DNA from: Galerina marginata
Taxonomy: Eukaryota > Basidiomycota > Agaricomycetes > Agaricales > Galerinaceae
DNA: 64,000 bases
Reading direction: 5' to 3'
Assembly: GCA_023014335.1 (NCBI GenBank)
Contig: JAECYW010000007.1
Span: 930,001 to 994,000, forward strand
Shown: positions 23,834 to 35,909 of the stretch, piece after piece
Layout of the letters: each line of letters begins with the position of its first letter
Numbering within the stretch: the stretch's first letter is position 1
The notes under the pieces: generated by a model
The model's input: the letters and a program-made list of their open reading frames with translations, nothing else
Told to the model about the DNA's origin: nothing
Database searches by the model: none
Position numbers and translations under genes: made by a program

Positions 23834-24052
23834 ATTGAGCTCTTATCTCCCTCTCCCGATTTTGCATTCATCACCTATCTCACAGCTTGTACCGACCTTT
23901 GATTTGCACCAATTTCTAGAAATAAAACCATAGAAATCTGACATAATGCTCTTGATTTTTGTTTATTACCGATACTCACGAACACCGCAATAAAATCCCG
24001 TTTCCCTTAACGATATTATCAAACTCGATTCTCTACTGTTGTTCACAAAAAT

Positions 24053-25141
24053 CTAATGAATAATTTCTACGTCATCCCATCTCCCTTTATTGAGCTCCTC
24101 TGTTAGTCCAAGCGGAACACAACAACCTCTTAATCCAAGAACTTCAAGATGACCCCAGCGGGACCATTCAATTCTGTCCAAGGCGGTTGCAGCTTCTATT
24201 GCATCGTGAAGCCAAAAGTTATACGAGATGTCCAATACTATAAGTAAAGGACATGTCTTCGGTATTCTGTAAAGTGGTACAGGTGTCGGGAGATTGACGA
24301 GTGCTAGGTGTGTCACGGTTGGTGGAAATGTCAGTAGTGTCGACGTGTTCAAACGTGCTGATACAAGGATGAGTGAATGGAGAGGGCTCCCCGAAATATC
24401 TTCTGCTTCCCAGTCTAGGACCTCTTGCGTAGGACCCATGCGTCTGCAGGGAATAGAATCTTCTGAAAATTGGATAGCGCGGAGGAAATGGTTTTCGCGA
24501 AGAGTAGCCGAGGGACCCATAATGATTATCTCACCGTCGGTATGTCCATGTGTGTTGAATAAATCGTAGAGCTTGCGTTCAGGCAGCGGCGAATGTATCG
24601 CGCAGTAGCGCACTACATCCCTTCGCAAGTGGGGTGGTATAAAGGGTACCACCTCCTCGCGAAATTCCCTACTGCTTGAGCAATCTTCAAGTATCATCTT
24701 TAAGCAGATTAAGGCCAAAGACGGAACTCGTGAGGAATCGGTGAAATTATCCAAACGTAAGGCCACGACACTGAGCGCCTTCGCACGCCAGGCCTCACTT
24801 TCATGAACATCTTTCTCGGGAATTGGCCTCCAGCTTTTTGGAGGAGCTGGTCCAGAATATGAGGGCGTGGGTGGGGCTGGGGCCGGTAATGTATTGGAGT
24901 CCCGAACATCATCGTAGTCAGAAATGGTCAGTCCTCTAGGCAGAGTTGGCGCATTATAGCTTGATATCGTCGAAAGATGCGCGCGTGATCTTTTGACGTT
25001 CCTCGATTGACGGAATTGCTCTCCTCTACCATTCTAATCGTCAGAAGATAGTCAGTGATTCAAGGTCCATAATGGAGCTTACCGCAGATTGTGCAAGAGG
25101 TTGTTGACTTGCCGGGAGTCTTTCGACTGCATGGTTGACAT
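24053..25141 (-). CDS. Unrecognised 343-residue protein, possibly leucine-rich-repeat type
   Basis: Two exons: 25083-25141 (MSTMQSKDSRQVNNLLHNL) and 24053-25025, joined by a 57 bp intron. Together they give 344 codons in frame including the stop. After a proline-rich stretch (NTLPAPAPPTPSYSGPAPPK) comes a helical region (HESEAWRAKALSVVALRLDN, LALICLKMILEDCSSSREF). The C-terminal half has leucine-spaced strands (TVTHLALVNLPTPVPLYRIP, CPLLIVLDISYNFWLHDAIE, WGHLEVLGLRGCCVPLGLTE) like irregular leucine-rich repeats of fungal F-box-type proteins. No F-box was recognised. Function unknown. It is convergent with the CTLH gene. Confidence 0.7.
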
Positions 25142-25339
25142 TAGTGCAGTGAATCCTGCTGAGACTCAGAGACAAGCAAGATATTGTAGATATCCAGATT
25201 TCGGATATATAACCCTACATGGTCGGTGGAGTGAGATCAATGTCAGAACGTGACAAGCGGTGGGTGGACAACTTGGAATCAATATTTTAGTGCACAATAA
25301 ATAAGTAAATTGTTATTATTATATTACTCGTCTATAACT

Positions 25340-26536
25340 TCACTCGAGGGGCAGGAATGGACTTCTACGATAAGCAGGAGCCTCGATTACAGACGGTAGT
25401 GTCGCTGCAAGCTCAGCGGTTCCTGCGGGGAAAGGCAAATCATCCACGCCCTTAGGCAGAACCTTCTCGTAAAGCCCTTTCGCTTGATTATGGCTGCTGA
25501 GGGCAACCATTTTTTTCTTCGCATCCTGTATAAGCACATGCGCGTCATCTACACCTGGTACAGTCCCTTTCACGAAAATGAGGTTAAGTGAGGTATCAAC
25601 ACGGACAACGGGAAGATTTTGAGTCGTGATACGCTTGTTCCCCATACGACCTGCCATTTTTTTTCCAGGAAAGATGCGCCCAGGGTCCTGTAGAAGATAT
25701 TCGTCAACTTCAAAAATTTTCACCCAGTCGACTTCTAGTACCTGATGCTGTCCAGTAGAACCTGATGAACGATGTGATATTGAGACGCCATGACTGGCGG
25801 CGAGACCGTGGAACCCCCAGCGCTTCATGCCTCCTTGGAAACCTTTTCCAATTCTATGTCGCATGTTAACGAGTGTAGGCAGGTATTTTTGGGTTTACTT
25901 ACGAGTTGGCGACCACGTCCACAAATTGACCAGGGACAAAGTGAATTGCAGATAACGTGGTTCCTTCATAGCATACACAAAGTCACAATCACGTTCCAGC
26001 ATCAAATAGCAACATATTACTCACCGACAGGAACAAGCGCATCAGGTGTTACGGGAAATTCCTTGACAATTCTTTTTGGAGGAACTTTGGCCTTCCGGAA
26101 GTGCCCCAACATTTGGCGCGTCGTTGTTTTCGCGGGACGATCACAGGCTGCGACTTGAACGGCGTGATATACTGTGTGATTCTTTCGTACTGTTCTGACA
26201 TTGCCAGTAACTTGACAGTTTTCCAGCTACAGTGAAGCAAATTAGGAAAAAAAGACTCGCAAATGGTGCAGGCCTGCATACTTGCAAAACAGTAACAGGA
26301 ACTCGGACCCCCTGGTCATTCCATAGAGCGGTCATTCCCCGTTTACGAGCTATGAGTCCTGTCCGAATTGAGTTGGGGGTCCATTTACTGGGTCCTGTAG
26401 ACTCCAATTTTGTCGCCGTTGAACTGGCAGAGGTCACATCTGAGTCCGGGGAGGAGCCATTCGTAATGACTGAGGAGTTAAATTTCCTCGCAAAGGTTAG
26501 CTTTCTGCGCCTGCATATTGTACGAAGTCCCAACAT
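25340..26536 (-). CDS. Mitochondrial large ribosomal subunit protein uL3m
   Basis: Ribosomal protein L3 of the mitoribosome (yeast MRPL9). ATG at 26536 ([19 protein letters not shown]), a basic start suited to mitochondrial import; the frame is open further upstream only through a TTG. The L3 core reads [27 protein letters not shown], then [56 protein letters not shown]. Then [57 protein letters not shown] and the end at 25340. An in-frame 54 bp segment between GQHQ and DPGRIFPG has GT and AG edges and is read as an intron, restoring the usual L3 spacing. Head-to-head with the Rrn6-like gene, starts 120 bp apart. Confidence 0.9.
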
Positions 26537-26656
26537 GGGCTTTCCAGAAGTTGAAAGCAAGTGAGTGAGGTTGGACGTGACTTGTGACCCTTGACTTTGA
26601 ACTTGGGAGTCACCGTTTTCACCCCGAATTCGACTATCTCCTGTTGCTTCAATGGA

Positions 26657-29600
26657 ATGGCTTTCTGGCCGAGAGATGAAAGGATCAAAAAGCCTACTCT
26701 TGCCAAGCGTAGTGGACTGGTTAAAGAACAGAATCGAAACTACCCCAACCTAGAGCCAGGCTTGGTAGGCGCGGCCACATTACTACAGGATGAAAACACG
26801 CGTTTCAAGTGGGCTTTTGTCAACACTCCTTCAAAAAAGGTCGAAGGTGTGGCTTTTACTCTTGTTTATGCTTCCTGAGTACTCAAGGTGCGTAGATCCG
26901 AGCACACGTTTAAGCTTTGGAGGGCAATTTGAGGTGTTCCCTCCTACTCGTGCAATCCCAATTCAGAATGCTCCAAGTACCATTGAAAAGCGCGCAGAAC
27001 ACGGGGTATATTGATTTTCAGATCATACCGTCAATCGCTGATAACTTGTCCAGGCCAATTTTCTCCGTACATTTCTTCCTGATATTGAAATAACATCAGA
27101 GCTTATTCGCGATCAACTCGTCGAGGAGACAACAATTGTTCGCGATCTAGAACGCTTTGATCCATACTCTGGGAATCTCCTGGAAGTATATGAGCCCCAG
27201 AATACATCGGATTCCGCCTTCTTGATTTTTCCTGTGGGCGAAACAAACCAAGATCTGAGCGAGTACCATTCCTAATGGTTATCTCTCTCGTTTGACTGAA
27301 TAGACTAGACGTCTCCAGGATAAGCTATCCCAATGACTCTGATATTGTGTTCAAGTCCTCTGCGACTCCGTCTTATACATTTTCCACACCAGTTCAACAG
27401 GTTGTTGTGTCGAAATACCAAAACAGCGAGTTCTTGGCCTCTTCGTGCTTTCCATGAAAAAAAAGGATTAACAGTTCTTTAGATGTAGACCTTGTTGTCC
27501 GAACTTACAGCTCCGTTCAACTCTTCAGTCTAATGCAGGACCTCGACACGTCTGCAAAGCTTGCCATCACAAGTCTTGGGTCGTTTTCTCGTTCAGACAT
27601 GGCTGATCAAGTGATCGTTGATATGAAAGATTTACCATCGTCTCGTGGACTGCTGGTTGTTGGTGACGGCGGGACAGTTTTTAACTGCACAGTAGGAAAT
27701 GGAAAGGAATTAGTGTCAATATTTATATGTTTTCTTTTCATCTCGAAACACACTGACCTCAATTCTAATCTAGGAACCCCCTTCATGGAGGTCACCTGTC
27801 ATCCTCTCTCAGTGATCTTGAATTTTGGCGCCTTGCCACCGCCACCGATCCAAATACCTACTTTGTAATGTCGAGCGAGAAAGTCTGGCAACATGACATT
27901 CGGGTACAAATCATTCCAAAGCGTCCAATTCTTTTCTAACGGATTTCTAGTCAAGTTCTGCACAAGACCTCCTTTCTGTCTCGAGTCGAAAGCACCTTTT
28001 AACCTCGATTCAAGATTGCGGAAATGACAACATCCTTCGTCTTTCCTCTACAAAGCAAATCATTTGGATCGATCCGAGGTTTCCAAATACACCACTACTT
28101 GCTTATTCTCATGGACGAGAGAATGATCGGTATCTCTCAGCTTGTGCAGTTGATCGTGGGTTGAACAATAGTAAGTGTTCCTCGTCTAACAAGACTCTTC
28201 TTCCTGACAGAGACCAGCTTTGACCTTCTTAACTACCCGAAACAACGCCTTGACCACCGTATACGATGTCTCTCGCTCTGTTGATGGGCTGGTGCAGCTT
28301 GATGTTTTGCCATATGCCGTTGCCTCGGAGGCTAGCATATATCAACAACATGTCGGTCAACAGTTTGTTTTTCATGGCAGTTCCATGGGACTTGTTCGCC
28401 TCTCTGAAAGAGGAGCGGTCCAATATAGTGAGCTGCAATCACCAAAAATAGAGTCACGGGCCCATTGTACAGTCGAGACGACCGAGGAGGTTCAAAACTT
28501 GGCGGCCGCAAATGCAAGTCTCCATTCAGATGTTGGCCCACTGGGTCGTCAGGAATTTAGTCAAGTCGACTTTCATCCTGCTTATGATGGTATTATACCA
28601 CTTTCTATTTAATTCGATATCTAACATCACCGTTTCTAGCTCTTTTTCGCCAACATTTCCTTGAGGTAAAGGAGTTTGAAGACAAGACTGCAGAATCAGT
28701 ATACCAACTCATCGACTACTTCCCCTCTTATATACAAAATAAGGAGGCGCCGCTTGAGCACATGTTGACCACGTGAGCCTTCAATGAACTGCCTGTCTAT
28801 GGAGTCCAACCCATACCTGCTAGATATGACATAGCTTTTCGAGCCGGATCTGAACCTGAACACCACAGTCGAGCAGATTTTCTAACTGAAAGTCTCATCA
28901 ATACGAAGAGAGGCTACAGGGCATTAAAGCAAGGATGCTTGTCTCCGCAACTGGTCAAAACACCATGGCATCGATCAATCTTGCCCGTTCTGCGACGCCT
29001 TGACAGCCAATTTCCGGAGGACCCAGCACGATCGATGGAATACCTACAAATGTTCGATCTTGCTAACAGTGAAAGCCGTCCAAGCAAGTCTCATCAATAT
29101 GAACTGGATGCCTGCCACCAATTGACACTGGATCTTGCCTTATCGTCTGACGTCTATTCAGGGACTTCGTTTTCGAAAGCCGGGGAAATCGATCAAATCC
29201 TTGAAGTCATGACTGAAGCATTATCTCTGGGAGATGAACCACCCCCTGTTGGATTTGGCTATTTAAGGCCGCTAGATAAAGCTCTAGTTCCTGAAGAACA
29301 GAAAAGTTCTGAGACTTATGAGGTGCCAATAGGCGTCCGCCTGCTGCTGAAGGATTGGGATACCGGCCACCCTTCCGAATATATTTATGAAGATCCGTAC
29401 AATGGGACGACGTCTTTGGAGTCGTCTAAAGTCCCGAATCTGGCAGCACCACGGGGGAGTAATTTATATGTCCAAAACCAGCGGCCGCCACAAATCATGG
29501 CTTCGAGTGCTGCGGTAACCATTCCTCCTGAAATTTCGCGAAGGATTGTGCCCAAAGTACAGTCCCAAAACCCATTTGTCTCATATGCTGGGTTTGGACA

Positions 29601-29730
29601 AACTCCACTTGGTGAATCCACAGATTTTTCGCAGGACCTAGCTGTCAGTACTCAGGTTTTGCCCGGCCCACATGGTGGTCGTCCGGGGGTTAAGAAGAAA
29701 CAGACTAAGAAGCGCTTGGGGGGATTTTGA
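26657..29730 (+). CDS. RNA polymerase I core factor subunit, Rrn6/TAF1C-like
   Basis: Likely a component of the Pol I core factor that recruits polymerase to rDNA promoters. ATG at 26657 ([20 protein letters not shown]); earlier frame extension uses only TTG. Many short exons encode a beta-propeller-like body: [104 protein letters not shown] helical part follows (HLRQ-like, [18 protein letters not shown]). The C-terminal tail is disordered and basic ([18 protein letters not shown]), as in Rrn6 proteins. Stop TGA at 29728-29730. The assignment rests on the [12 protein letters not shown] block and overall layout, not on a strict motif. An unrelated WD-repeat protein is the alternative. Confidence 0.65.
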
Positions 29731-30036
29731 CGAGTTCCGTTTGTATACTAGACTGTAGATTTTCCTCGGTATTTTACGAAGATTTATTTTCTGAAGCATT
29801 TTGACTTGATTTTGACTATAACCGCGACAATTCGGGTCAAGTGATATTCGCGTGATCTCAGGGAAGAGCTTCTTTTCTCCTCGTGCCTCACCCATTCTCG
29901 GATACCAGTTTTTCAGGCTTGGATGGTCTTATAACAAACGTCTTCCTTCTCTGGTGCTCTTTCAGTCTGAAAACAATACCAGTTTGTCGTGCAAGAGCAC
30001 GAAGCTGGACTTTGGGCCAGCCCAATAACCTGCTCT
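29731..30036. other. Intergenic region
   Basis: 306 bp between the Rrn6-like stop and the carrier ATG. No gene or repeat was recognised. It should hold the 3' UTR and the carrier promoter. Confidence 0.45.
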
Positions 30037-31609
30037 ATGGATGGAAAAAGGTAAACGACAAACCTCCCGACATACCGTGAAAAGGCCACTGAAGAGCTTC
30101 GCTCTCTTTTCCAGGACACCTAATCCTGTGTATGACCCAGATAAATTCCATAGCTTCTTACGACGTATGTTTATCTATTGTGTTTTTTCCTGCGCAAGAC
30201 CTAATAAGGATTCCAGGCAACAAGGCAGTCGTCTGCGCCCTTTCAGCCAGCTATGTATCGACATTCGCGGGGTATCCAGTCAGTCATTGCGAGTAGCATT
30301 CATTGAACCAACAGATGCTGATTTTTCTAGTTGGATTCTCTCAAATCAAGACTACAGACAACGAAGACCAGGATATCCGTTCCTCACCTTGCCGTGCTTG
30401 TTTACCGCGAAGAAGGGATCATAGGATTTTATCGAGGGCTATGGATCCCGTTGATGACCATATCATTTGTTCGTGAGTACTACCTCACCGTTGCATTGTT
30501 TAAGAGAATAATTGGAACCCAGGCGCTGCAAGCTTCACTATCTATTCGCGTACCAAGGAGGTTTTCCGCAACTACCATATCCTATGTCGTGATAGCATAG
30601 TCGATGTCTCATTAACAGGAGGGATCAGTGGGGCTATGTCTGGGGCTCTAATTTCGTTCGGAAGTGCTCGTATGTGTCTTCGTTGCATTTTGTAAATATG
30701 TCATGATCGCCCCGCCAAATTAGCATTCGAACTCGTCAAAGTTAGTCGTTTGTCACTTGAATTGGGGAAACGCACTTACCATGTCTTCGAATTCAGGTCC
30801 GTAGACAGCTGGAATATGCCATCGCCGCAAGCAAAGGAATCTCGTTGGTAAAGCCTCCTGGAACATTGGAAGCAGTTAAAGAGATATACCGAAACAATGG
30901 TCTTGCAGGCTTGTACACTGGATTCCGACTCCATTTTGGTTCGTCTTTACTTTTCTCTCTGGATCATTTGTTTGATTTTGCTTTAGTACGTGATACGGCT
31001 GGGACTGCATTGTATTTCCTCGAGTATGACGGAATGCGACATCTATTGGGTAGGCAGAGATCTGGAGAACAAGGGCCAACTCCCACCTGGCTACCTATCC
31101 ATCCCTCGCTGGTTCCATTTGTGTGCGGGTCATTATCTGGGGTGTGTTGTCTATCAACTTAGCAGTGTTCTTGGCGAACTTACATCTCTTTGGTATTAGG
31201 TTACTTCCTGGGCCTTGATTTACCCACTTGATGTGTAAGGCCGCTTAATACCCTCATTTCATTTGGCTAACCAAACGAAATGGACATTAGCGTCAAGACG
31301 AAGGTGCAGAACCGCGCGCTGGCCGGAGAACGCTACCGTGGGCCATGGGAAACACTATATCGACTTGTTCGAGGTACGTATTTATAGATTCGACGAGAAA
31401 CCTGGATCTTGATCTAATCTCTAATATCAGGGCCCGACCCTAGTGCACCTAAACCAATTCTAGCAGGCATCGCGCGCATCTACCGTGGACTTGGAGTGAG
31501 CGCGCTCAGAAGTATCACGACACACGGCCTGTTGTGGACACTGTTTGACATGACTGCACACTATATCGACAATCTACCTCCCTCGTCGAGAAGGGACGAA
31601 CAATATTAA
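30037..31609 (+). CDS. Mitochondrial carrier family protein
   Basis: Six-helix inner-membrane carrier with three tandem repeats. ATG at 30037 (MDGKRTPNPVYDPDKFHSFL across an intron). Repeat 1: NKAVVCALSASYVSTFAGYP, LDSLKSRLQTTK, GIIGFYRGLWIPL. Repeat 2: GGISGAMSGALISFGSAPFE, LVKVRRQLEYA, GLAGLYTGFRLHFVRDTAGT, ALYFLEYDGMR. Repeat 3: VPFVCGSLSGVTSWALIYP, LDVVKTKVQNRA, YRGLGVSALRSITTHGLLW. The Px[DE]xx[KR] signatures are PLDSLK, PFELVK and PLDVVK. Several short exons are joined; stop TAA at 31607-31609. Substrate cannot be told from what I can see; the RDT/RD pattern is reminiscent of the carnitine/ornithine and Ymc subgroups. Confidence 0.83.
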
Positions 31610-31885
31610 TCAATGCCATCTCTGGCATTCTGCTCCTACCATTATTCATTCATTTCCCCGTAGCATAGGCAAATTATAGTCATCATATGTAACATAAGTA
31701 TTCAAGGCTACAAAACAAAGAATAAACCCTGCAAAATAATTATGTCTATAAGCCTCACATATGCTCACTATCCACATCAACCTGCATCTAAAGGGCTATA
31801 ACTTTGGTTTTCTGAATTTGCATTTTATTGGTTGGGTGAATATACACTAGATGACAATCCCATTGTCGTAATTGATGGACCCGAC

Positions 31886-33945
31886 TCATCGTGCTTGGAC
31901 ATAATCATCAATCTTCAGGAGTAAGCAAACAGTCTCTGTGGAAAGCTCTACGGCGCTAGTCGTAACCAAGAGAGGCTGCACGACATCTTCCTCAAGGATA
32001 TTGGAAATCAAACCCTGAAGGAATTTGTTTAGTACTATGGGTATGGACTATCATGGATGAATTACCTTCCGGACATTGATGCCAGCATTCCTCTCTCCTA
32101 AAGCATGGCGGTTGCGTAACTCTGTCACGATTGCTATAGGATTCAAGCCCGCATTTTCAGCAAGTGTGGTTGGAATAACTTCCAGAGCATCGGCATAGGC
32201 CTGGAAACAGTAAGCTTCCATGCCTTTTAGTGATTGTGCGTATTGTGAAAGCAGACGAGAGACATGGATCTCAGGAGCACCACCGCCACCAATGAGGGCA
32301 CTTGAAGATTATCAGGAAGGCGCAGATCAACTCGAGGGCGTACCGGCTTACCGTTTTTTCACCAAGCAGCGAACAACACACAGGGCGTCGTGCAAACTGC
32401 GCTCGCACTCATCGACAACGAGGTTGTTGCTTCCTGTCGCAAGGATGCTCACTGTTCGACCACGATTCTTGATCCCAGTTATGCGAACAACCTTGACGCC
32501 AGAATCAGTGGCTGTTTCCTCTACCAAATCGGCATAGCCTAATTTGTCCTCAGTGAACACTTCAATGTCCGAGATGGGTTTGCATCCCAAGCTCTTGGAA
32601 AGGAATTCGATTTCATCGCGTTCCACATCTTTGACGACCAAGATGTTCAAGCGCTTGAGATAGTTGAGTGCCAGCTCGTCCACAGCGTCGCGGAGGATGG
32701 ATTTTTGGATCAATAGAACATTGCAGTTGGCCTTCTTTATTTTCTTGACAAGGTTCAAAATGTATTGCCGACCTTCCTTGATCACCTTGTCCATGAGGCG
32801 GTAGTCATTGATTACGACAGTGTTATCCATCTGACTAGATCGTAAACAATGAAGAAACTAGGTTTCGTACAACTTACATCAGGTTTTGGAGCACTCAGTT
32901 GGAATTGAATGATGGCAATTTTAGCCTTCTCCATCCGCGTAGGCCCTCCAGCGGAGACCACGATATTTTGGTTGAGGACAACACCTTCAACGAGCTCGGT
33001 ATCTTCAATCGTACCTCCAACCTTCTTTACGACACGGATGTCTCTAAGATCCACATTCGATGAAGTAGGCGTGACTAGTCGCGACACAGCTGCCACGGCG
33101 ATGGGTGCTAGCGTCGAGGAATATTGTGAGACAATCTTAGAGCAAAATGACATTGACGGGAGGAAGGTAAGCTAAAATGTAAGATCGTACCTTTGAGTTC
33201 AAAGATGTACTAGCGGCACGCAGAAGGCTGGCTTTGTCGTTTAGGTCAACCGGTGTTGACATCTCGGTCAGATACTCGACAGCCTTGGTGGAAGCTCGGA
33301 GGAAAGATTCAGCGACAATCGTAGGATGGATGCCTTTCTCCAACATCTTCTCCGCTGCACCCAGAAAACTGCCAGCCAGAACAACAACAGATGTAGTTCC
33401 ATCTCCTGCTTCGATATCTTGTGCAGCAGATAGGTCTACCAACTGATTGGGTAAAGGGAAATCAGATATGCTGATCAAACAGAGGAAGTAGCGCACCATT
33501 TTTGCAGCGGGATGCAGAGCCTGTATACTCTTAAGAATAGTGGCACCATCGTTGGTCACAATGACCTCTCCCTTTGATGTCTGGATCTGTAAAAATTAAA
33601 TTAAAAAAAGGTGAAAAAGTGAGTGGGCAAATCGGTGACTTGACAAGATCGAAGAGGAGTACCATTTTGTCCATTCCTCGTGGTCCAAGAGACGTTCGAA
33701 CGGCATCACTAATGGCTAGATATAAAATAAGACAAATGCCTACAAATTATCAAACAAAAGGGCATTCACCTTTTGCTGCGACCATATTCGATAGGCGCAG
33801 TTCCATGGGTTTTCCCTGTTCAAAATGATTTTAGATATCGATCAGCAAAAATGGAACAACTGACTTTATCTTTGAAAGATGCATTAGCACCTGAGAGGAC
33901 TTTTGTGACGCCTTGCTGGCTCTGAGTGGGTTGATTTGAAGCCAT
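31886..33945 (-). CDS. CCT4: Chaperonin T-complex protein 1 subunit delta
   Basis: Subunit of the cytosolic TRiC/CCT ring that folds actin and tubulin. ATG at 33945 ([30 protein letters not shown]). Apical and equatorial ATP-site motifs: [75 protein letters not shown]. Further on: [108 protein letters not shown]. The C-terminal exon ends [11 protein letters not shown]. All ATPase motifs (GDGTT, GGGAPE) are present. It shares a 164 bp divergent promoter with UFD1. Confidence 0.94.
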
Positions 33946-33989
33946 TGTAAAGATTCAAGTTGGATAGAACTTCACGAAGATTTAAAAAG

Positions 33990-34015
33990 ACGCGTCCTAA
34001 GATCCCGTGACGCGT
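33990..34015. promoter_or_regulatory. Paired ACGCGT boxes in the CCT4/UFD1 divergent promoter
   Basis: ACGCGT at 33990-33995 and again at 34010-34015, starts 20 bp apart, between the CCT4 (33945) and UFD1 (34110) start codons. This fits MBF-type MCB elements. Function is inferred only. Confidence 0.45.
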
Positions 34016-34109
34016 GACTGATATCTTCATCGTCCAAATCAAGCAGGACACTAATTGACTTTGTTCCACAACTACTTCCAGCATTTATACGTCTCCTTCA
34101 TTTTTGGCT

Positions 34110-35807
34110 ATGAACTTTGTGAGGGACTTGTTATACTAATCCGAGTTACCCTAATCTCTTACTAGTTCGACCCCAACGGTCCTGGCGGAATTCTGGGCCA
34201 GATGGCTGGGTATGGCGACGCGTCATTGGCATGTTCTCTATCTGATCCTCACACAATATAGGGGTTTTCCTGCGGGCTATGGTCCTCTCCGTCGTGCAAA
34301 TCCTCGATCATACGATGAATATCTTAAAGCCTACAGCATGGCAATGCTTCCCGGAAGAGAAAGAGAGAACGTTTCGTATGGTGGCAAAAGTACGCGTCAC
34401 CCTGCTCAATTATTTGTTTCACCTATATATATTTAAATAGTCATCATGCCACAATCCTCCTTGGCCAATTTGACGAACCTCGACATTGAATCACCATGGA
34501 TGTTCCAGTTGCGTAACCCTGCCAATCCTGCTGCTTCCACACATGCAGGTGTCCTAGAGTTCATCGCCGAGGAAGGAGTCGTTCATTTGCCATATTGGAT
34601 GATGAAGACTCTGCGACTCAACGAAGGCGACCCAATCCGTATCACTGGTGCTGAATTACTCAAAGGCAAACTTGTCAAACTGCAAGCGCAATCAGTACAT
34701 TTCCTTGAAATTTCTGACCCTAAAGCGGTGTAAGTGCCAACTCTCCAAACCTGTTGATTTTTATTTCTAATTATCTGGACAGTCTTGAGCAAGCTCTCCG
34801 AAACTTTTCTGCTTTAACTCAAGGCGATATCATTGAGATTTCCTACAACTCGATTGTATTTGGCCTCCTAGTAATGGAAACGAAACCGGGGGGAGAAGGC
34901 ATCAACGTTGTTGACACTGATCTTGAAGTTGACTTTGCGCCCCCAGTGGGATACGTAGAACCTGAACGACCGAAAGCCGCACCACCGTCTACGATGGCGT
35001 CAAAGCTAAAGATCGACCTAGACTCACATTCCCCCGGATCTTCCAGACCTGGTTCATCTTTAAGTGGTGGTTTTGCGGGCGCAAATACAGGCGCCACAAC
35101 TGTGAGCAAAGGAGGTGATCAATGGGAGAGCTTCAAAGGTAAAGGGGAAACCCTCGGAGGAAGAAAGACGAAAGGGAAGGGCATCTCCCACCGCAAAGCT
35201 GAACAAGTTTCGGAAGGTAGCAAGATCATCCGCACGGAGTAAGTGGCACACCGCCCAGTGACGGGTCATTCTGAATTATTTTTTCCAGCCAACACAAGAT
35301 TGTTTCGAACAACACTCTAGAATCTGATGTCAAAGTCCCTGCTTCACTTAACCTGCCATTTGGGCAACTCTTCTTTGGTTTCAATGTCCAGGCATACACG
35401 CCACCAGAACCTGTTCCTGGGTCTCCAGAGATTACCCCGCAGGTAAGGCTTTCTGTTCCAAGCATCAGTTATAATATCAACTTAAACCACAGTCACCTCC
35501 TCATTTCTCTGGGTCGGGCAATACGTTAAGTGGACGTTCCAATGTGAAGCCATCAACTTCGAGCGACGCTAAAGGCAAAGCAAAGGCGCAGGATTCTACA
35601 TCTTCGACTTCTACCCATACATGGGGTTCATCAGGTCAAGCATTGGGGAAAAAACCCATAGCCCCGCAAGGTCCTGTCGGTGTCGGGGGCGCGAGAGTCC
35701 CACAACCTCCGCAACGCAACAATAAGAAGAAGATAGAGCGCAGTCCGTCCCCTGAGGATTGGGGCGTTGATGATGACGATGATGTGATCATGATTGATAG
35801 CGACTAG
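34110..35807 (+). CDS. UFD1: Ubiquitin fusion degradation protein 1
   Basis: Cofactor that with Npl4 brings ubiquitinated substrates to the Cdc48/p97 ATPase, as in ER-associated degradation. Exon 1 encodes only MNF (ATG 34110). Then FDPNGPGGILGQMAGG and FPAGYGPLRRANPRSYDEYL, YSMAMLPGRERENVSYGGK, IMPQSSLANLTNLDIESPWM, FQLRNPANPAASTHAGVLEF, GVVHLPYWMMKTLRLNEGDP and SVHFLEISDPKAVLEQALRN, with GDIIEISYNSIVFGLLVMET, complete the double-psi and alpha/beta N-domain. A disordered Cdc48/Npl4-binding tail with DVKVPASLNLPFGQLFFGF follows. The C-terminus is acidic (WGVDDDDDVIMIDSD, stop 35805-35807), a possible SUMO- or Cdc48-interacting motif. Confidence 0.94.
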
Positions 35808-35909
35808 TATTATATGGCATGTTTTAACTCTTCTTATGTTGTATCAATACTCTTAAATGCAGACCCGTCTATTCCACCTTTCTCCTACTGTAGATAAACT
35901 AAAGTATCG

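Noticed and set aside
25670..25760. Apparent insertion between GQHQ and DPGRIFPG in uL3m
   Set aside because: The segment is a 54 bp in-frame intron with GT and AG ends; removing it restores the normal L3 spacing.
26591..26656. Upstream extension of the Rrn6-like frame
   Set aside because: It begins with TTG; the first ATG in frame is 26657.
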